45,152 bases of DNA, taken from Haemophilus massiliensis. GTDB lineage: Bacteria; Pseudomonadota; Gammaproteobacteria; Enterobacterales; Pasteurellaceae. The position numbers and the translations under genes were made by a program. Below the pieces are notes generated by a model. The model was given only the letters and a program-made list of their open reading frames with translations. It was not told the origin of the DNA and did no database searches. Positions 1 to 8,373 of the stretch are shown here, piece by piece. Position 1 is the stretch's first letter, and each line of letters starts with the position of its first letter. The stretch covers positions 1-45,152 of the forward strand of contig LM994632.1 of the NCBI GenBank assembly GCA_000752995.2. The letters run 5' to 3'.

Positions 1-74
1 CAAAATTTAAATAATTTCAACAAAGTCAATCAACAAGTGCCCACACAGATTGTCTGATAGATTGTTAAAGAACA
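1..74 (-). other. rRNA operon leader with boxA antitermination element
   Basis: The complement of 60-74 reads TGTTCTTTAACAATC, a close match to the boxA region of the Escherichia coli rrn leader. It continues with ATCAGACAATCTGTGTGGG, which is nearly identical to the E. coli leader before 16S. BoxA recruits the NusB/NusE antitermination complex. This shows that a 16S rRNA gene starts within a few hundred bases left of position 1 on the minus strand. Confidence 0.85.
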
Positions 75-96
75 GTTGCATTAAGCAAGGCGTGCA

Positions 97-125
97 AGTA
101 TATACAGAATCTTACTTTACGTCAA
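97..125 (-). promoter_or_regulatory. rRNA operon promoter P2
   Basis: On the minus strand TTGACG (120-125), a 17-base spacer and TATACT (97-102) form a strong sigma-70 promoter about 105 bases downstream of P1. An uptake signal copy lies between the two at 159-167. In rrn operons P2 is usually the constitutive promoter and P1 the growth-regulated one. Assigning those roles here is by family knowledge only. Confidence 0.8.
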
Positions 126-202
126 GCAGTTGTTTTTTCATTTTTGTCTCAAAAAACTACCGCACTTTCGCCTGCCCGCCGTCATTACGGCTGCGGAGGC
201 GT

Positions 203-230
203 ATTATAGAGATTTGGGTTGCGGGATCAA
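203..230 (-). promoter_or_regulatory. rRNA operon promoter P1
   Basis: Read on the minus strand this is TTGATC (225-230), a 16-base spacer and a perfect TATAAT (203-208), followed by a GC-rich discriminator. It is the upstream member of a tandem pair that drives an rRNA operon lying left of the window. The tandem layout, the GC-rich start region and the boxA downstream are those of gammaproteobacterial rrn promoters. The 16S gene itself is not in the window. Confidence 0.8.
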
Positions 231-271
231 GCATTTTTTATAGAAATTTTATTAACCGTTATTTTTTTGAC

Positions 272-652
272 CTATTCGATTATTCCTAATGCTTTTTCTG
301 CATATTCCCGCAGCATATATAACTCTCGCTGACCTTTGTCAGATAACACTTTATTATCCGTCAGAATCTGTGTTGAGCGTGCAACAATAAACTTCAAATA
401 ATCCCGATTATGGGTTTCCTCATACTGCTTTCTTGCAAAATACATATCAGCAATGTCTTTATTGAACTGTGAAATCAATAGTTTCTGTCCGAATAACACA
501 ATGAACGCCGCAACTAATGCGATAACCGTACCATAACCCTCGGTCGGATAATACAGTATTCCGCCAATCACAAAAAGTGCGGTCACTAAAAGCGAACTAT
601 TTTTAATATAGCCCTCTGCCGGCGGGGCTTTAATTAATTCTTTTAATTTCAT
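272..652 (-). CDS. hypothetical two-helix membrane protein
   Basis: A 126-residue protein that I do not recognise. Two adjacent hydrophobic segments lie at about residues 20-37 and 43-60, separated by a short YPTEGYG turn. They are followed by a charged, mostly helical tail of about 60 residues that includes RKQYEETHNRDY. I chose the ATG at 652. An upstream TTG at 667 is possible but lies against the T-tract of the terminator that ends the PTS operon. An uptake signal at 575-583 lies in the coding sequence. The gene follows manZ in the same direction after that terminator, and is the last gene before the rRNA promoters. Its position says nothing certain about function. Confidence 0.6.
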   Translation of the reverse strand: MKLKELIKAPPAEGYIKNSSLLVTALFVIGGILYYPTEGYGTVIALVAAFIVLFGQKLLISQFNKDIADMYFARKQYEETHNRDYLKFIVARSTQILTDNKVLSDKGQRELYMLREYAEKALGIIE

Positions 653-674
653 ATCCGTTTCTCGCAAACAAAAT

Positions 675-694
675 CGGGCAGCCTAAGCCACCCG
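675..694 (-). terminator. Terminator of the manXYZ operon
   Basis: On the minus strand an 8-bp stem with a TTAG loop, including two G-U pairs, begins CGGGTGGC and ends GCTGCCCG. It is followed by ATTTTGTTT. It lies 19 bases after the manZ stop, as expected of a Rho-independent terminator. Confidence 0.65.
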
Positions 695-712
695 AAATAA
701 TATCATTAAAGG

Positions 713-1543
713 CTATGCTAATATACCGAAGTAATAGCCAACAATTCCCAGCCCGAATAAGGCGAAAATAATATACATTGCGTTAATTTTCTTACGTAAT
801 AAATACATACATAAAAACGTCAATCCCAGTGCGGCCAGCCCTGGCAACAACTCATTCAATACGCTTTGTACCGTAGTGACGACTTCTTCGCCGGACTGAT
901 TAGTATAGCGAGAAAGTTCCAACGGAATATTAATGCTCGTCCATTTTGAGACTAATGCTCCCATCACAAAAAGACCGAGAATAGATGCACCCTGTGTCAG
1001 TTTCTGCAAACGGCCACCGCCCATATCCTGCACAATTTCTGTTCCTTTGGCATAGCCGTATTTAAAACCGTACCAACGGGTCAATGCACGAAAAATGTTA
1101 ATCCCGATAAAAAAGAGTAATGGTCCCAATAAGCTACCGCTGATTGCCAAACCTGCACCCAATGCAGCCAATACCGGACGCAAGGTTCCCCAGAAGATCG
1201 GATCGCCTACCCCGGCTAACGGCCCCATCAAACCGACTTTCACCCCGCTGATTGCGGCATCATTAATATCCGTTGCACCATTGGCGCGCTCTTGTTCCAT
1301 GGCTGCCGTCACGCCGATAATTGATGAGGCAACCCAAGGCTGAGTATTGAAAAACTCAAGGTGGCGCTTCAACGCTGCCGCCTGATCATCTTTATTGCTG
1401 TATAAGCGTTTAATCGCAGGAATCATCGACACACAAAACCCCATTGCCTGCATACGCTCAAAATTAAACGATCCTAACAGGAATGTCGAGCGCCAATATG
1501 TACTGCGAATATCACCCGAAGTTAACAGTTTTTTCTCTGACAT
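713..1543 (-). CDS. manZ: Mannose-family PTS transporter, IID component
   Basis: This 276-residue protein is the IID subunit of a mannose-type phosphotransferase permease. With IIC it forms the inner-membrane sugar channel. The start region (SGDIRSTYWRSTFLLGSFNFERMQAMGF) matches the IID family in position and wording, and the length is usual. Hydrophobic helices occupy the C-terminal half, ending in YYFGILA. It is the third gene of manX-manY-manZ, 14 bases after manY, and the hairpin at 675-694 closes the operon. The family takes up mannose, glucose, glucosamine, fructose or N-acetylated amino sugars. The substrate cannot be decided from the sequence. Confidence 0.9.
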   Translation of the reverse strand: MSEKKLLTSGDIRSTYWRSTFLLGSFNFERMQAMGFCVSMIPAIKRLYSNKDDQAAALKRHLEFFNTQPWVASSIIGVTAAMEQERANGATDINDAAISGVKVGLMGPLAGVGDPIFWGTLRPVLAALGAGLAISGSLLGPLLFFIGINIFRALTRWYGFKYGYAKGTEIVQDMGGGRLQKLTQGASILGLFVMGALVSKWTSINIPLELSRYTNQSGEEVVTTVQSVLNELLPGLAALGLTFLCMYLLRKKINAMYIIFALFGLGIVGYYFGILA

Positions 1544-1557
1544 AATAAAATTCCTTC

Positions 1558-2358
1558 TTATAGACCTTCAAGTTCGTCATCGGCGAGGGTTTTGCTTGAT
1601 GTGCTCTGCGGCAATGTCGCCTGATTGAAACGTGGATTTAATTGAATATAAACTAAAGCCAGACAGGCACCCAATAGACCTAAACCGACCAGATTATAAT
1701 TAGAGAATGAAGCGATCACAAAGCCGATAAAGAAAAACGGCATCAGCGCACCAGCACGCATCATATTAATGACCATGGCATAACCAACCACAACGATAAA
1801 TCCGCCGGCAATCTGTAAACCGCGAGTCACCACTTCCGGAATAGCATTCAATGCATGCGTTACCGTATCTGTTCCCGCCACTAAAGCGACAAAAAACGCC
1901 GGCACGGCAACGCGCAATGCTTGCAAAGAAAGACCGGCGAAATGGCAGAATTCAATTCCTCGAAAATTGGCACGCGTGGCAAAATCATCCGCTTTATGTT
2001 GAAGAAAAATAGTCAGCGTACGCACAAAGATCGTCAACACCTGGCCTGCTGCCGCAACCGGAATGGCAATCGCAATTGCGGTGCCTTTATCTTGCCCACC
2101 TTTAATCACCAGAATTGCTGCAATAACGGAAGCCAATGCGGCATCCGGCGCCATTGCCGCACCGACATTCATCCAGCCCAGCGCTAGCATTTCCAGCATA
2201 CCGCCGATAATAATACCGGTCGTCAAATCACCTAAAACCAGACCAATTAAGGTACAAGCCACCAAAGGACGATGAGTCTGACGCTCATCAAGCACGCTGC
2301 CCATACCACAAATTGCCGCGACCAATGTCACCAGCACAATTTCCATAGGAGTCATCAT
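1558..2358 (-). CDS. manY: Mannose-family PTS transporter, IIC component
   Basis: A 266-residue very hydrophobic protein, the IIC subunit of the mannose-type PTS permease. The opening EIVLVTLVAAICGMGSVLDE and the GGMLEMLALGWMNVGAAMAPDAAL loop are characteristic of ManY/AgaC-type IIC proteins. Length agrees with the family. It lies 15 bases after manX and 14 before manZ, so all three subunits are made from one mRNA. It works in the inner membrane with IID, receiving no phosphate itself. Substrate range is unresolved. No defect is visible. Confidence 0.9.
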   Translation of the reverse strand: MMTPMEIVLVTLVAAICGMGSVLDERQTHRPLVACTLIGLVLGDLTTGIIIGGMLEMLALGWMNVGAAMAPDAALASVIAAILVIKGGQDKGTAIAIAIPVAAAGQVLTIFVRTLTIFLQHKADDFATRANFRGIEFCHFAGLSLQALRVAVPAFFVALVAGTDTVTHALNAIPEVVTRGLQIAGGFIVVVGYAMVINMMRAGALMPFFFIGFVIASFSNYNLVGLGLLGACLALVYIQLNPRFNQATLPQSTSSKTLADDELEGL

Positions 2359-2373
2359 AGTATCCTCTATAAA

Positions 2374-3336
2374 TTAAAATTTAAGCGCATTCAGTTTCTG
2401 TTTAGTCAACACATCTAGCGGACTGCTAGCAACTTGTTGCAGACTCAAATCAACGCCCAAGTCCAACAATTTATTAAACGCCGCCACATCAGCTCTGCTC
2501 ACGGTTACCGCCTGTGAAAGCTGTTGGTTGCCTTCTTTATAGGTCATCCCGCCCACATTGACCTTGTCCACTTTCACGCCGCCATCAATCAAGCGCAAAA
2601 TATCCGCCGGATTGGTCACAAGCCATAAAATATTCTTACCCGCATATTTCGGGTTATGATAAACCTTAATCGCTTTTTCTACCGGAATCACATAGGATTT
2701 TAAATTTTCCGGTGCGACCTGTAACAACAAATCACGGCGTAATGCGTCATTCGCCACTTCATCGCTCACCGCAAAAATCGCCTCGCACTTCACCGCCTTC
2801 GCCCAAGAAGTTACTACCTGACCATGAATTAAACGGCTATCAATGCGCAATAAGGAAATGTTCATCTTGTCGCCAAGTGCGGTCGGTTTTTTCACAATTT
2901 CTGCCGTTACGGCAGGTGACGCTACAGATTTAACCACCACTTTCGGCTGACGAAAAGACTTCACCGCCGCAACACCAACCTCTTTGGCTGTTTCAACTAA
3001 AGCAGGCAGCGTCATATCCGCTTTTGCATCCAACACTTCCAGCAACATTGGCAAACTGACACCGGTTACAATATCCGTATTTTCACCTCGCGCTGTCGCT
3101 ACTCGACTTGCCGCGTTATAAGGACTACCGCCAAATAAATCCACCAAAAACAGCACCGGTTCATTTTCCGGCAGCGTTGCAATAATCGCATTATATTTTT
3201 CCACTAAATGCTCCCCGCCCTCACCGGGCAAGAAAGTCACTATATGAGTATGTTCATCCTCGCCGTACACCATTGCAGCGGAATTAACTAATTCCTGTGA
3301 AAATTTACCATGTGTCGCAACGATAATATGGGTCAT
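2374..3336 (-). CDS. manX: Mannose-family PTS, fused IIAB component
   Basis: This 320-residue cytoplasmic protein carries phosphate from HPr to the sugar. An N-terminal IIA domain (about 1-130) holds the active histidine in VATHGKFSQ (His9). A flexible linker of about 25 residues follows. The C-terminal IIB domain (from about 158) holds the second phosphorylated histidine in RIDSRLIHGQV (His171). A DNA uptake signal (2875-2883) falls in the linker. The ATG at 3336 has a good AACCTCC-complement Shine-Dalgarno just upstream. It heads the manXYZ operon, with CRP and LacI-type sites upstream, so it is probably glucose-repressed and inducible. Confidence 0.93.
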   Translation of the reverse strand: MTHIIVATHGKFSQELVNSAAMVYGEDEHTHIVTFLPGEGGEHLVEKYNAIIATLPENEPVLFLVDLFGGSPYNAASRVATARGENTDIVTGVSLPMLLEVLDAKADMTLPALVETAKEVGVAAVKSFRQPKVVVKSVASPAVTAEIVKKPTALGDKMNISLLRIDSRLIHGQVVTSWAKAVKCEAIFAVSDEVANDALRRDLLLQVAPENLKSYVIPVEKAIKVYHNPKYAGKNILWLVTNPADILRLIDGGVKVDKVNVGGMTYKEGNQQLSQAVTVSRADVAAFNKLLDLGVDLSLQQVASSPLDVLTKQKLNALKF

Positions 3337-3398
3337 TAATAACCTCCATTTAGATTAAAATATCTGAAAAATCGTTTCAGCTAATTAAGCAGATACAT

Positions 3399-3412
3399 AG
3401 CAAACGTTTGCT
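3399..3412. promoter_or_regulatory. LacI-family operator palindrome before manX
   Basis: AGCAAACGTTTGCT is a perfect 14-base palindrome with the central CG typical of LacI/GalR/PurR operators. It lies just downstream of the predicted manX start point, a position suited to repression. PurR boxes share the core GCAAACGTTTGC, so PurR and a sugar-specific LacI repressor are both possible. Confidence 0.6.
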
Positions 3413-3424
3413 TAATCAGCGCAA

Positions 3425-3487
3425 AGTTTAATCCGTAGAGCATTCGCGTCAAATATATTTTTTAAAATCCGTGATCCCGATCAAATA
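3425..3487 (-). promoter_or_regulatory. manX promoter with class I CRP site
   Basis: On the minus strand TTGACG (3447-3452), 16 bases and TAAACT (3425-3430) form a moderate promoter. A CRP-like site with the core GTGA-N6-TCA (3470-3485) is centred near 3477.5. That is about 60 bases upstream of the predicted start, the classic class I distance. This predicts activation by cAMP-CRP. The remaining 3488-3648 stretch holds no gene apart from a possible manZ-like remnant near 3548-3575. Confidence 0.55.
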
Positions 3488-3648
3488 AAAAACATAATTT
3501 ATTTAATCATTACCTGCAGAAATAACCCCTAATAAAACGCTAATACAAATAAGGCGAAAATAAAGTACAGCATGTTTTATCAAACTATTAATCCGCACTC
3601 ATCTATTATTAAGAAAATAGATATTTCGCCGGCTGACGGCTTACAGCG

Positions 3649-4311
3649 CTACCGGATAGCGCCGACGCCGGACTTCACCGGACGCAGCCCTGCACTGCTC
3701 AACTTATTATTTAAGTCAAATAATGCCCGCTCTTTTTCCGCAACGGTTAATAAATTGACATTTTTATTCAGCAACGCCGCCGTCAAGTTCCAAAACAGAA
3801 TCATATTTATTGAAAATCCATTCTGTTTTAAACGAACATAACAATTCGCCGCACCAACCGCCTTAAACGCAACAATGCTGCCAATCCCGATTTTCGCAAG
3901 CAATCTTTCATGTTTAATGGATAAATTAGGCAATTCTTTAATGCGATTTTTCTTAGCTAACGCCTCAGCCAAACGCTGTGCTTTAATTTGTTCGATAGAA
4001 AGTAAAAGCAGTTCGCGACAATAGTCTTTATTTTGCATAATCGCTTTCGGCAAGCGATAATAATTACCGATATTCAAACCGATATTCTGAATTAAGGAAG
4101 AATAAGATACCGCGCCCTGACTTTCCAGATGAACTGCCAATTCGTCTTCGGCACGTAAATAAAAATTGCCGTTTTGATATATGCCGAACATCAGGTCGTC
4201 CTTAAATAATCCGTAACCGGTAAATAAATTTCTGGCGGTGACATTACCGATAAGCTCGCTCAGCATCTGTCTGATTTCCAGTGTGTTTGCTTGTGTAACA
4301 GTCATCGTCAT
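3649..4311 (-). CDS. sxy: Competence regulator Sxy/TfoX
   Basis: This 220-residue protein is the Sxy (TfoX) coactivator. In Pasteurellaceae it works with CRP at CRP-S sites to switch on DNA uptake genes. The N-terminal TfoX domain includes GNVTARNLFTGYGLFKDDLM and FGIYQNGNFYLRA, and the C-terminal domain has LPNLSIKHERLLAKIGI, which resembles helix-hairpin-helix TfoX_C. Length equals that of Haemophilus influenzae Sxy to within a few residues. The ATG at 4311 follows AAGGAGG by eight bases. Its presence fits the dense uptake signals of this genome. It is divergent from recA. A CRP-S-like site at 4406-4427 could give autoregulation. In H. influenzae an mRNA stem also controls translation; I did not resolve one here. 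Confidence 0.9.
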   Translation of the reverse strand: MTMTVTQANTLEIRQMLSELIGNVTARNLFTGYGLFKDDLMFGIYQNGNFYLRAEDELAVHLESQGAVSYSSLIQNIGLNIGNYYRLPKAIMQNKDYCRELLLLSIEQIKAQRLAEALAKKNRIKELPNLSIKHERLLAKIGIGSIVAFKAVGAANCYVRLKQNGFSINMILFWNLTAALLNKNVNLLTVAEKERALFDLNNKLSSAGLRPVKSGVGAIR

Positions 4312-4405
4312 GGCACATTCCTCCTTGATTAAAAAAGCGACGAAATAATCTCTTATAGCATATAATTATTTTTCACACGGCACTTATTAACAAACAAATT
4401 ATGAA

Positions 4406-4427
4406 TTTGTGATACGGATCGTGAAAA
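4406..4427 (-). promoter_or_regulatory. Possible CRP or CRP-S site upstream of sxy
   Basis: On the minus strand the sequence reads TTTTCACGATCCGTATCACA. One half (TCACA) is perfect and the other is degenerate, with six bases between. It is about 70 bases upstream of a TATAAG-like -10 (4352-4357) for sxy. Sxy-dependent CRP sites are known to be non-canonical, but they usually carry TGCGA cores, which this lacks. Weak call. The rest of the 366-base sxy-recA gap (4440-4600) shows nothing clear. Confidence 0.3.
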
Positions 4428-4606
4428 TAATATTTTTAGACTGAAAAACCACAACAAATTTGGCATAACGACTTGCTAATACGCTCGACAGTGCTTAAAA
4501 ATATGCAGCGAACGGATGCACAGCGAAACAATGATGCCCCATCACTCAGATGTATTAAAGAATCACGAATTATTGGATATCAACATAAAAAAGATCAAAA
4601 TTTCAC

Positions 4607-4635
4607 TTGATACTGTATATCAATACAGCTAATAT
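4607..4635 (+). promoter_or_regulatory. recA promoter with LexA (SOS) box
   Basis: TTGATA (4607-4612), 17 bases and TAATAT (4630-4635) form the promoter. The SOS box TACTGTATATCAATACAGCT at 4611-4630 fills the spacer and overlaps both elements. It matches the gammaproteobacterial LexA consensus CTGT-N8-ACAG exactly. LexA repression of recA and induction by DNA damage are expected. Confidence 0.92.
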
Positions 4636-4677
4636 TATGCACAATTTAGGACAACCGATTTTGGCAGAGGTACAATA

Positions 4678-5751
4678 ATGGCGATGACTACGGAAGAAGA
4701 AAAAGCAAAAGCACTGGCGGCAGCATTAGGTCAGATTGAAAAACAATTCGGTAAAGGCTCAGTTATGAAACTGGGCGAAACCCAAACTTTGGATGTAGAA
4801 GCCGTATCTACCGGTTCCCTCAGTCTGGATGTTGCATTAGGTATCGGCGGTTTACCGATGGGGCGTATTGTGGAGATTTTCGGACCGGAATCTTCCGGTA
4901 AAACCACGCTGACTCTTTCAATCATTGCGCAGGCACAGAAAGAAGGAAAAACCTGTGCATTTATTGATGCCGAACATGCGCTGGACCCAATTTATGCGGC
5001 AAAACTCGGTGTAGATGTCAAGGAATTGTTGGTTTCACAGCCTGATAACGGCGAGCAGGCGCTAGAAATCTGCGATGCGTTAGTCCGTTCCGGTGCAGTT
5101 GATGTGGTCATTGTGGACTCGGTGGCGGCATTAACGCCAAAAGCGGAAATCGAGGGCGATATGGGCGATTCCCATATGGGCTTGCAGGCGCGTTTAATGT
5201 CACAGGCATTACGTAAATTAACCGCGCAGATTAAAACCTCAAACTGTCTGGTCGTCTTTATTAACCAAATCCGCATGAAAATCGGTGTAATGTTCGGTAA
5301 TCCGGAGACCACGACCGGCGGTAACGCACTGAAATTCTATGCTTCCGTACGTCTGGATATTCGCCGTACCGGTTCAATTAAAGACGGTGATCAGGTTATC
5401 GGTAACGAAACCCGGGTAAAAGTGGTAAAAAATAAAGTGGCGCCGCCATTCCGTCAGGCGGATTTCCAGATTCTGTACGGCGAAGGCATTTCAAAGAACG
5501 GCGAGCTGATTGAACTCGGCGTTAAACACAAACTGGTTGAGAAATCAGGAGCATGGTATTCCTATAACGGTGAAAAAATTGGTCAAGGAAAAGCCAATGC
5601 GATGAAATGGTTGAACGAACATCCGGAACAAACCGCAGCGCTGGAAACCAAACTGCGCGCCGAATTATTGGCAAATCCGGATAAAACCTTAATGGCAGAT
5701 ATTGAACAGGCCGAACAGGAAACCATTGCCGATACCGACAGCGATTTCTAA
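4678..5751 (+). CDS. recA: Recombinase RecA
   Basis: This 357-residue protein forms the DNA-strand-exchange filament and triggers LexA cleavage in the SOS response. Walker A is GPESSGKTT (residues 69-77), Walker B lies in [12 protein letters not shown], and the L2 loop contains [17 protein letters not shown]. Length and the acidic C-terminus ([15 protein letters not shown]) are typical. The start is the first of two nearby ATGs and follows AGAGG by about eight bases. A LexA box controls it. An inverted pair of uptake signals and recX follow, the common recA-recX order. Confidence 0.98.
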   Translation: MAMTTEEEKAKALAAALGQIEKQFGKGSVMKLGETQTLDVEAVSTGSLSLDVALGIGGLPMGRIVEIFGPESSGKTTLTLSIIAQAQKEGKTCAFIDAEHALDPIYAAKLGVDVKELLVSQPDNGEQALEICDALVRSGAVDVVIVDSVAALTPKAEIEGDMGDSHMGLQARLMSQALRKLTAQIKTSNCLVVFINQIRMKIGVMFGNPETTTGGNALKFYASVRLDIRRTGSIKDGDQVIGNETRVKVVKNKVAPPFRQADFQILYGEGISKNGELIELGVKHKLVEKSGAWYSYNGEKIGQGKANAMKWLNEHPEQTAALETKLRAELLANPDKTLMADIEQAEQETIADTDSDF

Positions 5752-5760
5752 TACAAACTG

Positions 5761-5787
5761 AAAGTGCGGTTATTTTGACCGCACTTT
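5761..5787. terminator. Inverted uptake-signal pair between recA and recX
   Basis: AAAGTGCGGT (5761-5770) and its complement ACCGCACTTT (5778-5787) form a 10-bp stem with a seven-base loop, followed by a short T run. Paired uptake signals often act as terminators in Haemophilus. Here it would only partly separate recA from recX, keeping RecX low. Confidence 0.7.
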
Positions 5788-5820
5788 TGCTTGATATGAT
5801 TAATCTCACAGGAAAATAAG

Positions 5821-6279
5821 GTGTCCTCTTTAGCACTCGGTTATGTGGTCGGTTTACTCGCACGACGTGAATACAGCGAATTTGAACTGCGCGGTAAAAT
5901 GCAGGAAAAAGGCTTTTCCGAGCAGGAAATTACGCAAACATTAGCTTATTGTCAACAAAAACGCTGGCAGAACGATAAACGCTTCTGTGAAAACTATGTG
6001 CATGCCCGTTCACAACGCGGCTACGGCATAAATCGAATCAAACAGGAATTGTGCCAGCTTAAAGGCATTCAAAACGATACTATCAATGATGTATTGTCAG
6101 AAAGCAAAATCGACTGGCAGGCGCTGGCACTATCGGTATTGCGTAAAAAATTTCCTGACCATGCCGCCATGCAGGATTATAAATCCAAACAAAAAATCTG
6201 GCGCTATATGTTATCGCACGGATTTAGCGCAGAAGAATTTACCCCGTTTGTTGGACACTATGAAGAAGACCCATTCTAA
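5821..6279 (+). CDS. recX: Regulatory protein RecX
   Basis: A 152-residue all-helical RecX protein that limits RecA filament growth. The family pattern is seen in YVVGLLARREYSEFELRGKM and in YCQQKRWQNDKRFCENYVHA, followed by SRGYGINRIKQEL-like residues. The start is a GTG at 5821 with AGGA ten bases ahead; there is no better ATG. It lies 69 bases after recA, behind a terminator-like uptake-signal dyad, so read-through probably sets its level. Length is within the normal range. Confidence 0.9.
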   Translation: MSSLALGYVVGLLARREYSEFELRGKMQEKGFSEQEITQTLAYCQQKRWQNDKRFCENYVHARSQRGYGINRIKQELCQLKGIQNDTINDVLSESKIDWQALALSVLRKKFPDHAAMQDYKSKQKIWRYMLSHGFSAEEFTPFVGHYEEDPF

Positions 6280-6392
6280 GCGACCTTTGTAGTCAAACAG
6301 TCTTGCGGGAAATCAATCAGCATTATTTTCACAGAAAAATCACACCGCACTTTGAACCGATAAATATTCCGCCCAAATTCCGCTATTCTACT

Positions 6393-6420
6393 TTGTACAA
6401 ACCCCTCGCGGTGATACACT
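6393..6420 (+). promoter_or_regulatory. Likely proS promoter
   Basis: TTGTAC (6393-6398), 16 bases and TACACT (6415-6420) make a plausible sigma-70 promoter 43 bases before proS. An uptake signal lies just upstream at 6344-6352. Confidence 0.45.
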
Positions 6421-6463
6421 ATCGCCAATTTTTTAACTCAAATCAGATGAAACAGGAATAATA

Positions 6464-8179
6464 ATGCGCGCGAGTAACTATTTGTTTTCGACCTTAAAAG
6501 AAACCCCGAACGACGCTCAAGTGGTCAGCCATCAATTAATGCTGCGAGCCGGCATGGTGCGACCTCTGGCATCGGGGCTGTATAACTGGCTACCGACCGG
6601 GTTACGGGTGTTGAAAAAAGTGGAAAACATTATCCGTGAAGAAATGAACAAGAGCGGAGCCATTGAAGTGGAAATGCCGGTGGTGCAACCGGGTGAGTTG
6701 TGGCAGGAATCGGGCCGTTGGGAGCAATACGGACCGGAGCTGCTGCGTTTTTCCGATCGCGGAAACCGTGATTTCGTGTTAGGACCGACACACGAAGAAG
6801 TGATTACCGATTTAGTCCGCCGCGAAGTGAGTTCTTATAAACAGCTGCCGTTAAATTTATACCAGTTCCAGACTAAATTCCGTGATGAAGTCCGTCCGCG
6901 TTTCGGCGTGATGCGCAGCCGCGAGTTTCTGATGAAAGATGCCTATTCTTTCCATACCAACCGTGAAAGCCTACAGCAAACCTATGCGGTGATGTATCAA
7001 ACTTACAGTAATATTTTCAGCCGGCTGGGGCTGGATTTCCGTGCGGTTCAGGCAGATACCGGTTCTATCGGCGGCAGCGCGTCGCACGAATTTCAGGTTT
7101 TGGCGCAAAGCGGCGAAGACGATATCGTTTTCTCGACTCAGTCCGATTTTGCCGCCAATATTGAACTGGCGGAAGCCATAGCAAGCGGTGAACGCCAAAC
7201 GGCAACGGCAACCATGGAATTAGTGGACACACCGAATGCAAAAACCATCGCCACCTTAGTGGAACAGTTCAATCTGCCGATTGAAAAAACGGTCAAAACC
7301 CTGATTGTCAAAGGCGCAACAGAAGAACATCCGCTGGTTGCGCTGATTATTCGCGGTGATCACGAATTAAATGAAGTCAAAGCACAAAAACTCGCATTAG
7401 TCGCCGAACCGTTGGAATTTGCCGATGAGGCGGACATCAAACACAAAATCGGCGCCGGAGTCGGCTCTTTGGGGCCGGTAAATCTGCCGATTCCGGCGAT
7501 TATCGACCGCAGCGTCGCCATAATGAGCGATTTCGGTGCCGGCGCGAATATCGACGGCAAACATTATTTCAATATTAACTGGGAGCGTGACGTCGCTCTG
7601 CCGCAAATTGCGGACTTGCGCAATGTGGTGGAAGGCGACATCAGCCCAGACGGCAAAGGAACATTATTGATTAAACGCGGCATTGAAGTGGGTCATATTT
7701 TTCAGCTGGGTACGAAATATTCCGAAGCCATGAATGCCACGGTACAGGGCGAAGACGGCCACCTACAACCAATGATCATGGGATGTTACGGTATCGGTGT
7801 CAGCCGTGTGGTTGCCGCCGCTATTGAACAAAGCCACGATGAACGCGGAATTATCTGGCCGACGGATGCTATCGCGCCGTTTACCGTTGCGATTGTGCCG
7901 ATGAATATGTATAAATCGGAAAGTGTACGTCAATTCTGCGAAATCTTATACCAGACTTTAATCGCGCAGGGAATTGAAGTAATTTTTGATGATCGCAAAG
8001 AACGCCCGGGCGTTATGTTTGCGGATATGGAACTCATCGGCGTGCCTCACATGCTGGTGATCGGTGAAAAAAATCTGGCGAACGGCGAAATTGAGTATAA
8101 AAACCGCCGTAGTGGTGAAAAACAGCTGCTCAATAAAGATCAATTAGTTGATTTTATTCATAAACAGCTGAATGGCTAA
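6464..8179 (+). CDS. proS: Prolyl-tRNA synthetase
   Basis: This 571-residue class II aminoacyl-tRNA synthetase charges tRNA-Pro in the cytoplasm. It is the bacterial long form. The catalytic core includes [17 protein letters not shown] and [11 protein letters not shown], with motif 2 in [20 protein letters not shown]. The inserted YbaK-like editing domain spans roughly residues 230-380, motif 3 is [13 protein letters not shown], and the C-terminal anticodon-binding domain contains [20 protein letters not shown]. The start ATG is preceded by CAGGAATAAT. A clear terminator follows at once, so it is a single-gene unit. Confidence 0.97.
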   Translation: MRASNYLFSTLKETPNDAQVVSHQLMLRAGMVRPLASGLYNWLPTGLRVLKKVENIIREEMNKSGAIEVEMPVVQPGELWQESGRWEQYGPELLRFSDRGNRDFVLGPTHEEVITDLVRREVSSYKQLPLNLYQFQTKFRDEVRPRFGVMRSREFLMKDAYSFHTNRESLQQTYAVMYQTYSNIFSRLGLDFRAVQADTGSIGGSASHEFQVLAQSGEDDIVFSTQSDFAANIELAEAIASGERQTATATMELVDTPNAKTIATLVEQFNLPIEKTVKTLIVKGATEEHPLVALIIRGDHELNEVKAQKLALVAEPLEFADEADIKHKIGAGVGSLGPVNLPIPAIIDRSVAIMSDFGAGANIDGKHYFNINWERDVALPQIADLRNVVEGDISPDGKGTLLIKRGIEVGHIFQLGTKYSEAMNATVQGEDGHLQPMIMGCYGIGVSRVVAAAIEQSHDERGIIWPTDAIAPFTVAIVPMNMYKSESVRQFCEILYQTLIAQGIEVIFDDRKERPGVMFADMELIGVPHMLVIGEKNLANGEIEYKNRRSGEKQLLNKDQLVDFIHKQLNG

Positions 8180-8183
8180 ACGC

Positions 8184-8212
8184 AAAATCGCCTGCGAAGA
8201 AGGCGATTTTTT
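8184..8212 (+). terminator. proS terminator
   Basis: AAAATCGCCT (8184-8193) pairs with AGGCGATTTT (8201-8210) across a seven-base loop, ending in a T run. It starts five bases after the proS stop. Confidence 0.9.
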
Positions 8213-8284
8213 ATGCGCGCGAGACTCTTATTTAATACCAAACATGCCTCGGTTTGCCTTAGGTAAAGCAAGTTCTATCGGCTT

Positions 8285-8355
8285 AAAAGTGCGGTGTAAA
8301 ATTGCAACGTTTTCAGCGTTCGTTACAAAATGATGAAAATTTTTACCGCACTTTT
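8285..8355. repeat. Inverted uptake-signal pair downstream of potD
   Basis: AAAAGTGCGGT (8285-8295) and ACCGCACTTTT (8345-8355) are inverted copies 49 bases apart. They lie downstream of potD on the minus strand and may act as a weak terminator. The long loop makes that uncertain. Confidence 0.5.
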
Positions 8356-8373
8356 ACGAATATTCAAAGCCGA

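Noticed and set aside
713..1543. Plus-strand open frames opposite the PTS genes and other long genes
   Set aside because: They are shadows of high-confidence minus-strand genes and carry no ribosome sites or family features.
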